This document shows, piece by piece, positions 46,901-61,514 of a stretch of 64,000 nt of DNA; position 1 is the first letter of the stretch, and every line of letters begins with the position of its first letter. The notes under the pieces were generated by a model. The model worked only from the letters and a program-made list of their open reading frames with translations. It did no database searches and was not told the origin of the DNA. The position numbers were made by a program, and so were the translations under genes. Origin of the DNA: Telmatactis stephensoni (lineage: Eukaryota > Cnidaria > Anthozoa > Actiniaria > Isophelliidae); contig JALIZF010001783.1 in the NCBI GenBank assembly GCA_029948255.1, positions 186,001-250,000 of the forward strand. The letters run 5' to 3'.

Positions 46901-49900
46901 CTCTTTAAACATGAAAGCTTGAACTTTTTTCCTAGGTGAAGCCATCAGAGAGCTCTCAGCTCCAATAGATGTTGTTGCAGGCGTAGCTCAGAAAGCGGTC
47001 ACAGAAACGTTGAAAAATCTCTTTCTCAAACACCTCGCTATCCTTAAACTGTCGAAGGTAACTCTGACTAGTCTTACAGAAGCTGCAACGGTTCAAGGAA
47101 TAGAGCCCATTCGACGTATATCTGGTACTGTGACATCTGATACCAATGATAAATATGGTGTTGAAATGCTGATGAAGGGAAAATTCCTAGCTGTTGGAGT
47201 TACAGCTGAAATGAATCTAAAAAACGCATTTGAAAAACTGCTAGAAAAGCTAAAGAAGAAGCCGTCATTTTTTGGAGAAATGGTCGACTCATCGGTAATA
47301 CTATTTTGACTTCATTTGCCAGTGCTAATGTCTTTATCACCATGGCATGCCATGGCCAACGCTCGGGGGCCACAACTGTTTGTTCAAATCAAAACATTAA
47401 ATGGGCTATTAACCACGCACTCCTTACGACCCTTGCACCTCACGATCGTATACTAACACACTGTGCCAGGGAACCCTTTATTAACGGTCACTTATTTAGA
47501 TCTGTTCGATAAGACAGATATACCGCTGTACAACGCGGGTCATCATGATCATTTGCTGGTTCCTCTTTGCCAAATTACTGTAATCAATATTTCTATATAA
47601 GACGTACAACGGTGGGTGGACCTGACGATATATAACATGAAGATATATATATTATCATCATAAATTGTCATCATCATCTCCATCATCATCATCCTCACTA
47701 CCACCATCCGCGTTTATTACTTCTATCGTCTTCCGTTGTCTTCATCATTGTTTATACGGGCCGATCTTCTCATGATTCAAACACTTTGAGTACCCACACC
47801 TCACCTTTGTCCGCCAATCTATCATTCAAGTTTTGTTTACGATGAAAACCGGCTCTTTCTTGGTGTTGCAAGGCACCTGAGGCATGAAGACAATAAAACA
47901 ATAGCCGAGAACAAAGGACTTTTGAACGAAACAATACTCTACAATACAAAGAACTCAAACTCAGAAAACAATACATCTTGCAACACCAAGAAAGACCCTG
48001 AAAACCATGAATTGCCTTCATTAAAGTTAACTTATGTCTGTTTCTTACCACAGATCGGCATCGCATATTCTCCATTGAATTTTGATGTCGACCCTCAGAC
48101 AACATTCGAGAGGGAGCCTCTAAAGAGCGGCTTCTCTGAATACATACGACAGGGAGTGTTCTTTGCTATGAAAGGTAGTCTTCCCCAAAAATGTCAGGGA
48201 AAGACATGTTCCGTGGTAAAAGCTGTGATCGGCAGGGAAGGCGTGCTGTTATTTACTGCGAATATACGAAAAGACGGAACAGACTTTATAGCAGCAATAC
48301 TAAATAGAAAACTCACAGAAAAGCTGACATTTTCAAAGCTGGAATTCTACATCAAGGTAAAAATTCAGCTGTTCAATACATTAAATATTGCGAGTAAAAC
48401 CTAGGGTAGGATATGGTTACGTTGTGGAATTTTCCACAATGGCTTTTTTTTGGTGGTGATGTCAAAGTATAGCCTCGTAACCTTCCCAGATCCTGTTAAC
48501 TCGGGTGTTTGCGTTTTCTTAGTATACACTAAAATGAAAGAGGATCGAAGCTTGCATATTTTACTTTTTATGCCGTCCACGATTGTCCACAACGACAACA
48601 GTACGCATGCTTAAACGAGTGAAAAACGGAAGACGACGTTCATATTTGAGCCCGCAGTACAGTTCAATAAATGTTTCTCTAAAGATTGGCGCGCACGTGA
48701 TTTAGAATGTTACATCATTGTAACTCTGTCGCTGAGTAACTCGAGGACATGCTTTGCATACCAAACAGTAGAAAAGACAATGGCAGTGGCCGCTTTTCCT
48801 GACAGTTTCAGTTAAGCAAATGCAAATGAAAAAGCCGGACAAATAAAGGTAATTAGTCAGAAAAAATCAGGGATCAATCATCAAAATAGTTCTAGATCAT
48901 GGGACTCGCACGCGGAACCATAGACACGTCATTCCATCATCAACTAAACGGAAAAAATGTAGATCAAAAAGTTAGAATATTCCAAAAAACGTATTGGAAA
49001 AACGTTTGTGAAATATGTGCTGTTTTCAAAACAAAACCACATATTTTATTGCAGATAACCTATGCCCCACCAGCTGTCACTTTTGTCTTCAACGTCGAGC
49101 TCACTGTTACCGTAAACTCCGGAGATGTTTACGTCGATAACATTCTACAGCCGAAGAAAACATTAGTTTTCAATGCGCTTTTAGATATAACAAGTAAGGG
49201 AGATGCTGCGATAACTCTGGTAGCCAATGGGGTCTGGAGAAAGGCGTTTGGAATTTCCTTTTTAACTCTCGCCGATGTTTATGTCAGGTAATGTTGAATG
49301 ATGAATTGGAATGCACTTTAATTTGGGACTTCATCCTCAACAGATCGCCGAAATGCTTTTGCTTTGAAAGGCTGTCCGTTCGTAAGGGTTTGAAGTAAAT
49401 GTATGGAGATTTCATACTGCGACGGAAAGATTCTCCGTTTTGGAAGTGTAAAGAAAGGGGTCCAATCTAAGTAACGGCCTCTTGAGTGGCGAATGGCAAG
49501 AGATAACGACTCAGAAAAAAAGTCAGCTAGGGGATGCAAAAGGGCCAAAGAGGTGGAGCCAGGAGAAGGACGTTTGGGCAATAGGACTCATTGGGCAGTT
49601 GACTACCTTAAACCATTTCCAATTAGCCAAAACTAATCCAAATACTGACTGGCTGTTGGAAATGGTTGATGTAAAAGGTTTTTAGCCTCAAACTTATGAT
49701 AAATTGATATTTCATGTTCTTACCAAATTTCCATATTTGTGGGAGCATTTTGCTCGTTTAGTGATTTAGTAAAAAATACACCAAAATCGAACCAAAACAA
49801 TTTTTAGACAGTATTTAAAATTTGTAACTAATCTAAATCATATTTTGTTTTTCAGTATTGCATTCTCGATGGTTACTCTGGGAATGCCATCAAAAGTTGC

Positions 49901-50301
49901 TTTTGGCGCAAAAATACAATTGGGAAAGGATTGCTACAACGAAAAGGACTTTGAAAAAGAAGTAATGCAACCGACCTGATGAAGGAATGTTTCCCCCAAA
50001 CTACTACTCCAAGCTCCCCTCCCCTAAGAATACTGACTGAAATTATCAAATGGGCTCGAATGTAACATTATGTGATGGAAAACATTTTTCTTTTTATCAG
50101 GGATTATGCATCCAAGGTAATACAGACATCAGTTTATCCCCAGATCCAACCGAACAGTACGTCTATGGCCAGATTTCTGCAGTTACCATTGGAAAAATAT
50201 TCCGAATGCTAGGATCAAAGCTCGAACTTCCAGAAAGAATCGCTGAAAGTGGATTCTCGAAGAAAGTTGTGGTAATGACATAATCGGATGACATATTATT
50301 T

Positions 50302-50375
<74 letters not shown>

Positions 50376-51295
50376 GTATCTGTAGTTGGTTATTGGCTAA
50401 CAGGCTCAGTTTGAATGCCCTCAAGTCTGAATATCTGGCAATTGGCTCACAATTTAAAATCTCAAATCTAGGTGGTTTTGCTCCGATAAAAATTAATGGT
50501 TTCGATCTTAAAAGAGTATTTTCTCTTAAACATCTCGGCGTTCATATTGATCAAAACTTAAATTGGGATGCTCACCTGGATAACATATGTAAGAAAGTAA
50601 AACAGACTATCTATGGTTTGAAACAAGCACGGAACTTAGTTCCTCTCGATACCCTTGTCACCATGTACAAAGCATTTACGCAGCCTATATTCGATTACTG
50701 TGACCTTGTTTGGAGCAATCTAAACAAAGGACAAATTGATCGTCTGCAAAAACTTCAGAATAGGGCTGCTCGTATTATTACTAGACAAGGGTATGATGTG
50801 AGGTCTTTTGACATCCTACAGCAGTTAAAGTGGGACTGTTTGGCTGTAAGACGCGACAAAAGACTTTGTCTATTGATGTATGACGTCTTACAGGGAAACA
50901 GCCCTGCCTATCTACGAGAACTTTTTGATAAAGCTAAGGATTCAAATGGTTATAAAGCAATGCTCAGGGATAGTAGTAAATTAGAAATTAAGCACGTACC
51001 AAAGACAGATTTCTTTAAAAGCAGTTTCTCGTACAGAGGAGCTATAGCGTGGAATTCACTTCCACCTGAAGTGAGATCCTCAACTACCAGAAACAGCTTT
51101 AAGAGAAATCTTGATAAGTGGCTATCTGACAGTGCTCCATAACTTGTTCTTTTTGTCTTTGAGTAACTATTGTTTCCTTAATCATTCAATATCTTATATT
51201 TATTGTATATTTATACATTTTTACCATACGACTTTCATGTAAAGAAGTTTTTAACTTTTGAAACTATCGTATTGAAATAAAGGTGCATTCATTCA

Positions 51296-51365
<70 letters not shown>

Positions 51366-54300
51366 TTCATTCATTCATTCATTCATTCTCGCAGGCATAA
51401 TTGTGCATTGCAAAAACACGGGAGTAAGTTTACTCAGCAACTTGAGTAAATCGGTGCATCCACAGTAACTCACTTATCCGAGTAAATTTACTCAGTTATT
51501 TGAGTAACTGAATACCCTTATTTACTCAAAAAACTGAGTAACTGCGTACCCTTTATTAAATAACTGAGTAAAAATACTCGAATAAGTGAGTTTATACTGT
51601 GGACGCATCGATTTACTCAAGTTTTTTTAGTAAATTTAATCGCGCGTTTTTGCAGTGTGAAACGTACCGCGCCGTACCATGACCGTGTTAGTGCCGTGAT
51701 GTCTGTAAAAACATTTGAAATTCGATCCTGTCGTATCCGTGCCGTGCCGTGCCGTGCCGTGACCGTGTTAGTGCAGTGTTGTCTATAAAAACATCTGAAA
51801 TTCCTGTCGTAACCGTACCGTGCCGTCACCGTGTCAGTGCCGTGATGTCTGTAAAAACTATAACTGTGAAAACGGCACCGCACGGTTACAGCAGAAATTT
51901 CGAATGTTTTATAGAGATCACGGCACTGACACGATTACGGCACGGCGCGGTCCGTTTCACACTAATACGAAATCTGCTCTAAAAACATTTGAAATTCCTG
52001 TCGTAACCGTACCGTGCCGTGACCGTGTCAGTGCCGTACCTGTACAGTGCTTTACCCGAACAGTGACTGTGTGGTGCCGTTTTCATACTAATACGAAATA
52101 TCCTCTAGTCATACGAAATATGCTAATGCTAATGTCAATGCAAGTGTCAATGTATGCTAATGCTCATTACTCGTATTTTTGATTTTTTTACGGCAGGTGT
52201 CATATGCTTTGAAAACACAAACACTAACGTTCTTGCAAACACCCAGAACGATAAAGAAAGGATTATTCATCCAGGGCGAACTAAATCTCCTTGGAGTCAC
52301 GATTGAAACAGAAATAGCTCTAAATGAGGACGTAAGCATATCAGTGAATCCACCCTCGGGGGACCCAAGGCGTATATGATAGATAAGTGAGCAAAAACGA
52401 ATTACGGGCGCGGCGCCCCTATCCTTCCCCCTTCTCTTCCCCCTCCTCCTCCTTCCATCCCTTCCCCTCCCTGAATCCAATCCCCTTCCCTGACTCCTGA
52501 CGTTCTAGGCCTCCGAGGATGTGGACAATATTTTTTTATTGATGGATACTATAAATTTTACGGATGTTATCCTCCCAAAAGTGTACATTAGCAAAATATA
52601 TGGAACATTTTCATACATTTGGAAGTCTAGATAGCCATCAAACATTTCAACAAAGCTACAGAAAAAGTGGCTGCCGGTGGGAGGGGGGACTCCCCGCATA
52701 TATTTGGTCTTGGTCGGGGATGATCCTATAGGAATTTCCATTTTCATCCAAGGTACCAAAATGGGCGCGTGACTCGAGCTATTTCCCCCCCCCCCCCCCC
52801 CCCAAAAAAAAGGTACCAATGCAAAAGCTAAACAGACAAGACTTCTTAAAATTGTCGGTGCTTTAAACTCTGGTACTATCCGCCATCAAGCGTTTTTAAA
52901 ATTGGCGTCGTTGTTGCTTTTAGAGCTGAAAAAACTCAATAGGTATCGATTTTCATAAAAGTACCAGTGCCTGGCCATAAACACCCTAAAAGGTACCAAA
53001 TTCTGTGATTTTGATTTTTGGCTTATTCATCCAAAATTATGCTAGCACTGTTCAGTTGATTAAATCGGTAAAAATCATGCTTTTGTATCCAAATTATGCC
53101 AAACATTATGCCAGCACAATCCAGATCTGGTATAGTACCCGGGTACCTTTGATGCAAGGCCATTGATTATAGATAAACTCGTTGATATGAATAAACGTAT
53201 TGCTTGGGCTCCCTGAATGCAATTTTAAAGCACCTAGGAAAGGAATGTAAGTATTACATTGCATGAAGATGGCCTCGCCCTTTATTGCATCTACAGGATT
53301 TTGACAGGCTCTCCTTATTGCGTTTACAGGGTTTTTACAGGCCCTCCTTACTGCATTTATAGGGGTTTTTACAGGCCCTCCCAGGAGCCCATTATTGCGT
53401 TTACAGGGTTTTACAGCCCTCCTTATTGCATTTATTACAGGGTTTTTACAGGCCCTCTTATTGCATTGGCAGGGTTTTGACCGGCCCTCCTTATTGCCTT
53501 TACAGGGTTTTTACAGGCCCTCCTTATTGCATTTACAGGATTTTTACATGATCTGTCGCACAAGTTTTACAAGATATTTACAAGCTCCCCACTCACAATT
53601 TTTACAGAATCTTAAATAAGCTGAACTGACTATGAAAAAACTGGTTCGTGTAGATTTGTAAATTCAGATTTACATTATATTTACAGCAACTTTCAATTTA
53701 CAGACTCCGTAAATATCAATTATCAAACTCATTAATAATTCATTAGCAATCAAGCCAATCTTAGTCGAAAACATTGATGCGGGCATAGAGTTTTAGTACC
53801 GTATTTACTTGAATAAGCGCCCCGGCGCTTATTAAATTTTTCACGTCTAAAACGGGGAGCTTATCCGGGGGAGGCGCTTATAATTATTCGAGGGAGGCGC
53901 TTATTCAGCGGGAGGAAACGCGTACACAACTGTCAAAGTGTGCTTTCCTCTTTTAAAATATCAATATTATCAATGTTATACTACTACAACAGTACTGGTA
54001 TAAGTATACTATAACGAGCTGCGAGGCGCTTATTCGGGGGAGGCGCTTATTAATTTTTTTTTGTCCAAAGGGAGCGCTTATTCGGGGGAGGCACTTATTC
54101 GAGTAAATACGGTATAAAGGTTAGAACGTGAAGGAATTTTGGTGACATTGTATTTAATATTTCGCCTTGGGTTCGGATCTTTATATGCCGATAAAACACT
54201 TTCTCTCGTTCTTTATACATTACGTAAATCGATTTAAATTGTCTGTAAATTTCATTATAACGAAAATCAACAGACCGTAAATCGATAAGATTTTCAGTGT

Positions 54301-57300
54301 AAAAGGTACGACGACCATCCCCAATCAAAATTCATCGAAGCTTCCTCCCTCCTGCTCCGGAGGGTGGCCGACTATTTGTTGACTAGTACTATTGCTTGAA
54401 AAAGACTCTTTGTTTTAACGAGGATATAACAGGTAAAGCAAGGCTTTTTTCCAACCTGGTCCTCAAATCCTGAAATAAATACACACTGATAATCGGTAAA
54501 CATAAAGTGTTTAAAAATCCCAACTGGCAAGGAGGCGAGCATGGCCGAGAAACTGAATTTGAACTAATCGAAATCGGAACAAATTCAGTCTCAGCTAGTG
54601 GCCAGAGCGGGTATCGAACCTGGGACCGCCAGATTACGAGACCAACGCTCTGACCACTCGGCCATGCTGCCTCCTATAATGTTTGCCCTTTATTCCAAGC
54701 TGATTAGCATAAAGCCGCCATCATATTGTCATCTTATGCATTAATTTTGCTTCTTTATTGATTACTTACATTTTTATTGTTGACAGGGAATTACACTTCA
54801 AGTAGAACTCTCACCAATCGACCTATTTGGAAAGGTTAAACTTCTTCGCTCCTTAGACCAAACGACTAAAGGTCCAATGTTTTACATGAAAGCAACTAGA
54901 AGTCCTCTTTCTGCAGAGGTGGGTTTACCTTTGTTCTTTGTAATCTAGATACAATGTGTTTCTTCCATACCCACAGTCCGATACACATCTCTCGTGAAAT
55001 CGCTAGAATATGTCCATACTGCATTTCATGGTGAATCTACCAAAGCGGTAAAAAGGTACCCATTTCTTATACTTTGTTCAGATCGAAAATCGTACCACTT
55101 GTGGGTAGTGAACTTGGTGAGGGGGGAGTTGGGGGAGGGGTCAGGGGTTTCCCTTTATAGTCAATTACAGAGTATCCCCGGGTTCTGTTTATTTGTCGCT
55201 GTTATTTAAAGTTTCCTTACGCGGCCGCTGCGGCGTTCAAAAAATAGCATAGACAAGGCGCATTTTCGATAAATCAGATACCTGGAGGCATTTTGGGGTA
55301 GAGGCTGGTAACATAACTATTCTAAACCAATTTTTCATGCTGAATGCGAATATGACTGTTACCAAGACGTATTCTGCAATCTTATACGTGTAAATGACGT
55401 ATTTTGTGAATTGCTACAGTCATTTCATACTAACGGCTTTTCATGTAAATCCAAAAGTTCCCAAACTTAAAAACAATTACCATAGCTGGAAAGAGCACAA
55501 CAAAATCAGTAAAACTGTGAAGTTTGAAGGATATCAGTTGAAAAATCAAGGAGATACGAATTTTCAAAAATCGAAATTTGTTTGTATCTCTTGCATAACT
55601 GTAAGTGTTTTCGTTCAAAATTTCGATTTTTGAAAATTCGTATCTCCTTGATTTTTCAACTGATATCCTTCAAACTTCACAGTTTTACTGATTTTGATGT
55701 GCTATTTCAAGCCATGGTAATTGTTTTAAAGTTTGGGAACTTTTGCAATTACATGAAAAAGCCGTTAGTATTAAATGACTGTAGCAATTCACAAAATACG
55801 TCATTTACACGTTTAAGATTGCAGAATACGTCTTGGTAACAGTCATATTCGGATTCAGCATGAAAAATTGGTTTAGAATAGTTATGTTACCAGCCTCTAC
55901 TCTAAAATGCCTTCTGCACTTTTTGCGATCGACTTTTTCAGTTTTGCGCCTTGTCTAGCAAATTGTGCTGGATAAAACAAAAAAAATTCACAAGTGAGGT
56001 TACTAAGTATACAACTAGTAGCACAACGACGGTCGCCTTCTTATGAGAAATAGCTGAAAACTTGTCACAAATTTAAATGTTCTGACAGGAAGTTTTGAAG
56101 TCCACGAAAACATACGCATTGACGCTATGACGTCAGAAACATATGCCGCTGATAAATTTATACGCCCGCAATACAAACCTAATATGGCCGCTCGCGAGTC
56201 GTCACGATTTTTTTATTCTTGATCGTTTTATGCTGTTTGAATTTAGGACATTTTTATGGAAAAATTCACATTTCTCTGAGATAAACTTTTCATTCAAACA
56301 TGCAATTTTTTGCATTCAGTTGTCCTTTAATTATGGCCAAACACAACGAACTGAAGCCCTTATGAAACTGTCGTATAATTGTTATACCAGCGAGTAATAC
56401 CTGTTCTCTTTCTAGATTTATCTGGAGGGTGCAGCCAAGATCTTTGGTTTTGGGACGGAAATTAAGTTTGACTTCAGACCACGATACATTGAGGCTAAGG
56501 CCAAAATCAAAATACCTGTGGGTAAAAAACATACATTGGAAGCTGAACTTGAGTTGAAAGGCTACTATGGAGAGACACTCAACAAAACGGGTATTTCAGC
56601 AAAAATAACAATTACTGTAGGTAAAAAAGAGGTGAGTAGAGGCAATGTTGAACGAGAAGTTCTGTAGGGGGATTGGACAGCACGCAAAGAGGGCTTCATG
56701 TTCACTTTATCTCACTTCCCCATACAATGTAGTTAAGGGCTTACAAGCATAACAACAACTTTTCGGGCTCCTTCTCATGATCATTTCAAAGAGAGATGGA
56801 ATCATCTTTGTATTCAAATTCGGCAGTAAAATATTACATAGTATTTACGTGAAGCTGGCAGGAATGATAAGAGTATTTCTGGAGTGAAAATCTTTACTTT
56901 TGATAAATTTAATAACGTGGTCTTAAGCATCCATGCGCTCATCAGACCACCGAGAATACGCGAAACCCACTTCTCAAATTATATCACATTTTTGTAATAC
57001 AAAGCTAACAGCAATTAACATATAAAATACAAATAAATTTGTACTCCAGAATTTTTTAGAGCGGAAAATCGACGTTCTGCAATATTTTGAAAGCAGTCTG
57101 GAACTTTTTAGTTCCTTGTCGGATGAGAGATGGGGTATAGAACTTTCTACGAAAGCCGAGAAGGGACTTCACACTTTCGAGTTAATAATTTCCGAGTTTA
57201 TGATTTCCGAGCTAATAATTTCAGACTTAATAATTTCAGACTTAATAATTTCAGACTTTAATGTCCAAGTTGTTACTTCCACGTAAATGGATTTTTATTT

Positions 57301-60300
57301 TCCAAGCTTTCGGGCCCCTGGCCCATCTTCAGGGAATTTTTACAATTTCAGTTGTACAATTAGGTCACGTGGAATACAAACAAAACAGACGTACTAATTT
57401 ATTCATAAGAGTGGTGTAATTGTGTGGAATTGCTTTTCCAGAGTCTCTATTAAATAAAGCATGCTTGTATTTTGCGATTTGCCATGCTTCTGTCCATCTT
57501 CTTCTTATCCATGACGACTCGTTTGCCAAGATCTTTGAAAGAAAGGAAGGCCACGATGAGTCGTCATGGATAAGATGACGGAAGATGGACAGAAGCATGG
57601 CAAATCGCAAAAAACAAGCATGCTTCATTTAATAGAGACTCTGGAAAATTCCACACAATTACACCACTGTTATGAATAAATAGACTTCATTTTTAAGAAC
57701 ATTTTATTCGCGCGCGCTTATCATTACTTGGTTTTTTTTTGTATTCACGTGATCTAATCGTACAACCGAAGAAGAAGAAGATGAAGAAAAAAAGGGGCCC
57801 GCGAAAACTTGGAAAATAAAAATCTATTTACGTGGATGAAGTAACAACTTGGACATTTAAGTCTGAAATTATTAAGTCTGAAATTATTAAGTCTGAAATT
57901 ATTAAGTCTGAAATTATTAACTCGGAAATCATTAACTCGGAAGTCTGAAGTCCCTTCTCGGCTTTCGTAAAACTTTCACATTAAAATGATTTGAAAATTC
58001 ACCGTGGAAAACGTGCGGACGTGCCGTTACTATGGTAACATTTAATGTAATCATTTTCATATCAAACCAATTTCCTAACTCATGGTCTTTTATATGGTTT
58101 ATATGGTTCCCTTGGTCTCAAAGGGAAAGATATGTGCAAAAGCCTTGAAAACTAGTTAAGCTGCCTTTATACTGTCTGTTACAGATTGAAGATCAAACAA
58201 AAATAGAGACGAAAAAACTCATATCAAAAGGAGATGTTTTATTACAAGCAGCCAAAGACAAGTTATTCAACGAGAAAGAGAAATGCAAAAAGCGAGTGTC
58301 CGTGTTTTGTGAAGAGTGCAAGGCTATTGAATGTGCAAAGGTAAATACGTTTCTCTTTTATAGATGACAAGTTTCAATTCTAGATCTAGAGAAAACTTAC
58401 ACTGCAGTATTTTTTAGGTTGAAGAAAGTTGCGAGGAAGCTTTGGATGTTTTTAAAAATTACATTGGTGGAGCAGCAGACAAATTTGGTACGAGAATTTT
58501 ATCGTGATCCTCAGCATTTCCTAATTAATTAATGCTTAGATCCAGCGATGACTGAGTTTCATAATGCACGGGCAAGAGCTCGGCCCCCGTTGTCGTGTAC
58601 ATCTCGTCTGACGTCCTTGTCTCGCTCTCCCTCCTGTTTCTGTAGCTCATGATCGCCAGAAAATACGAACCAATTGGGGCGGAGCTACTAACGTGCCAGA
58701 AAATACGAACCAATTGGGGCGGAGCTACTAACGTGCAGTCAACAATTTCTAATTGGCTGTCACTCAAACTACATTGTCGGCTTCTTCTGATTCAAAAACC
58801 TTAGGGACTTGCAGCTGTGCCATTTATAAAGCAGAAATTTCATTTCGTATATCACATATTTGCTAACAATTTCACACTGGAATGTTTCTTTTAGCGGAAA
58901 AATTCAATTTTTCCCGGGTTTTAACTGACCATTTAACCGAGTCATTGCACGACGACTAGATACTAGTTTTTGTCGAGTACTTCAACGAACGCCTGGCATG
59001 TAAGCACAGCAACATGGACGACGAAAAACCAAAGAAGACGAGAAACCACAATATTTCTTTGCTCTGCGTCGTACAAAAACGATTTCTTGAATCTTAATTA
59101 TTGCATAAACAAACAGACTGAAACCGAAATGAAGTTGTGGCCAATATACGAGGCCAAGATACGCCAGGTAGGACGATGTGGAACCCCGGGATGTGGACGT
59201 AACTTCACAGTGCAAGTTTGAGACAGGAATAAATGTGGAAATTTGTACTACTTGGCTCTTTGACCCTAAAGTGGGTACTGGAAACTTTATGAAGTTATGT
59301 TTTGTAAAACCGAATCATATATTTAAACATTTTGGCGATGATTAATTGCCCTATCGCATAATGACGTCACACCAAAACATTTTATTGTTTTGACGCTAAG
59401 GATTATGGTCGCCAGAGGGGATCAGAGTGATTGCATATCAAATAAAATGCAGATGAGCAATCACTGATACATGATATATATCAAAACTCGATACATTGAA
59501 GTTCTACTTCGAAAAGGAATATTAATAGGTCCCAATTTCCACTGTTTCTGAGCATCTATCCCCAATGTAAACATACTGTGACGTCATTATGCGATAGGGC
59601 AATTCTTGTTGTTGTAACTTATATTGTTTATTGAAATCAGAAACAATGCAGGTTTGTATCTACGATGCCACTATGCTATCTAGGAATAAAAGTTCTAGCC
59701 CCATATATTTTCTGTTAACTTGAGAACATAAATGTGTCGAATTTTTTCTAAGTGTCTCGTTACAAATGCGCATGTCCGCTTGTATTTTCTGGCGATGTGT
59801 AGCTTGTATTAGTAGAAAGAAGGGTAGAGCATGGGGTACAGCAGCCGCCTTCTAGATGACCTCTAGGCACAAGAATGAAATATTTTCTTGTTACCATATA
59901 TATATATATATACAACTATTAGGTAGTTGGTTTACTGGATTAGCCCGAAAGATTGCAGCGACTTTCAAAAACGAGCGACAGCGCAGGAGTGCAGAATTCT
60001 TTCCAGGCCGTGCACAAATGGAGACTAGATTAAGAAGGAAACGCTATGTTGGTCGTTTCATGTGCAAACAGATTGTACCACAAATCTGCAAGAAATCCAG
60101 AACATTCTGTGAAGGTATGATAATTGTTTTCCAGTCGTGGTGTTATTGATAATTAACATATCATGATTATTATTGTTATTTTTGGGGGAGGGGGAGTTTA
60201 TGAAGTATAGTTGAGTCTTTTACCCATAAATATGACAACCATTTGTAACCTTTTGATCTCCACTTCTATGGGCCACTTAATCCTTACATTCTAGCGACAT

Positions 60301-61409
60301 TCTCCCTGTTTTTTTCTCATTTTTAGTCGGCATAGAATTCGAAAAACAAACACAAGGGTTTGGAGATATTCTCGGTCTTCTATATACTTTAATAGTTGAA
60401 GAATTAAAAAAAGCAAGGGAGCATAGCTAGTCATTGATAACTAGTCATGCTCTCTTGCAAAAATCCATTAGATTATTCGTCACGAATAAGAAAGGTAGCC
60501 ATATTGATGACGTCATCAGGTGGACAATGTGGTCGATGAATTTAAAACAAAATACGTCCAAACATCAATCGCAGCAATGATCAATATAATGTGGTTGCTA
60601 AAGCATTTTATGGTTAAATTTTGAATTAGATTACCTGTTTGGGCTTGTTTTAAAACCGGGTAGTTCATTTTACTGTTAAGGAGAATTATGAAACGATGTT
60701 TTACAAAAGTACTTCAATGAAAGAAAAAACAACAACAAACAAACAAACAAAAACAGAGATGGTAACTCATATGCATTGCCTTCTTTCTTGATTCTTTCAT
60801 TCCAGCAACATGTAAACTTCCTCAGCACATAACCCAAGGAGTTTGCAAAGGTCTGGACATAGCGCATATAAGCCTATTTAGAGCTGAAGACACCTATTAC
60901 TGGCTTAAGAAAGTTGGGCCTCAGTACATCGTCAAAATTCACGAGATATATTTTGAAGTAGCACTCAGTCCCAGTCCTTTGACCAAGGTGGCCGCGTCCA
61001 TCGATTTAACTTTCATGAATGTTCGACGCAAGCTAAGCGCTGAGATCTCTTTGCAAGACATCGTAGATATTGGGAAGCGAATTGCTAATAGCATCATTGA
61101 GACATTTAGAAAACTTGTTCCCGCTAGATACACCGAGCCATCGTACGACAGACCGACCAACGCCGTGGATTTTAGGATTGGAGGTAATTAGTGGCTAATT
61201 AGTTTAATTTATGTAAAATAATTAATGAATCGAAATATGCATCCATGACCCAACAGCATGCGCAAATAAACAAATCATGAGAGACACAATGTATACAACA
61301 AAGGGTTCCAACGATCACAGCGTAAATGATCTACCACAAGAACAAAAAGAAGGGGGAAGGGGGTCAGACTGAAGGACGGGCTGACGGACAAACAAACGTA
61401 CAGACAGAC

Positions 61410-61456
<47 letters not shown>

Positions 61457-61483
61457 GAAACAGGTAAACAGAAAGACAGACAG

Positions 61484-61514
<31 letters not shown>

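Noticed and set aside
53280..53560. CRISPR-like ~33-bp periodic repeat
   Set aside because: A contiguous minisatellite without spacers.
55394..55839. ORFs sharing the same peptide on opposite strands
   Set aside because: They come from the two arms of one palindrome.
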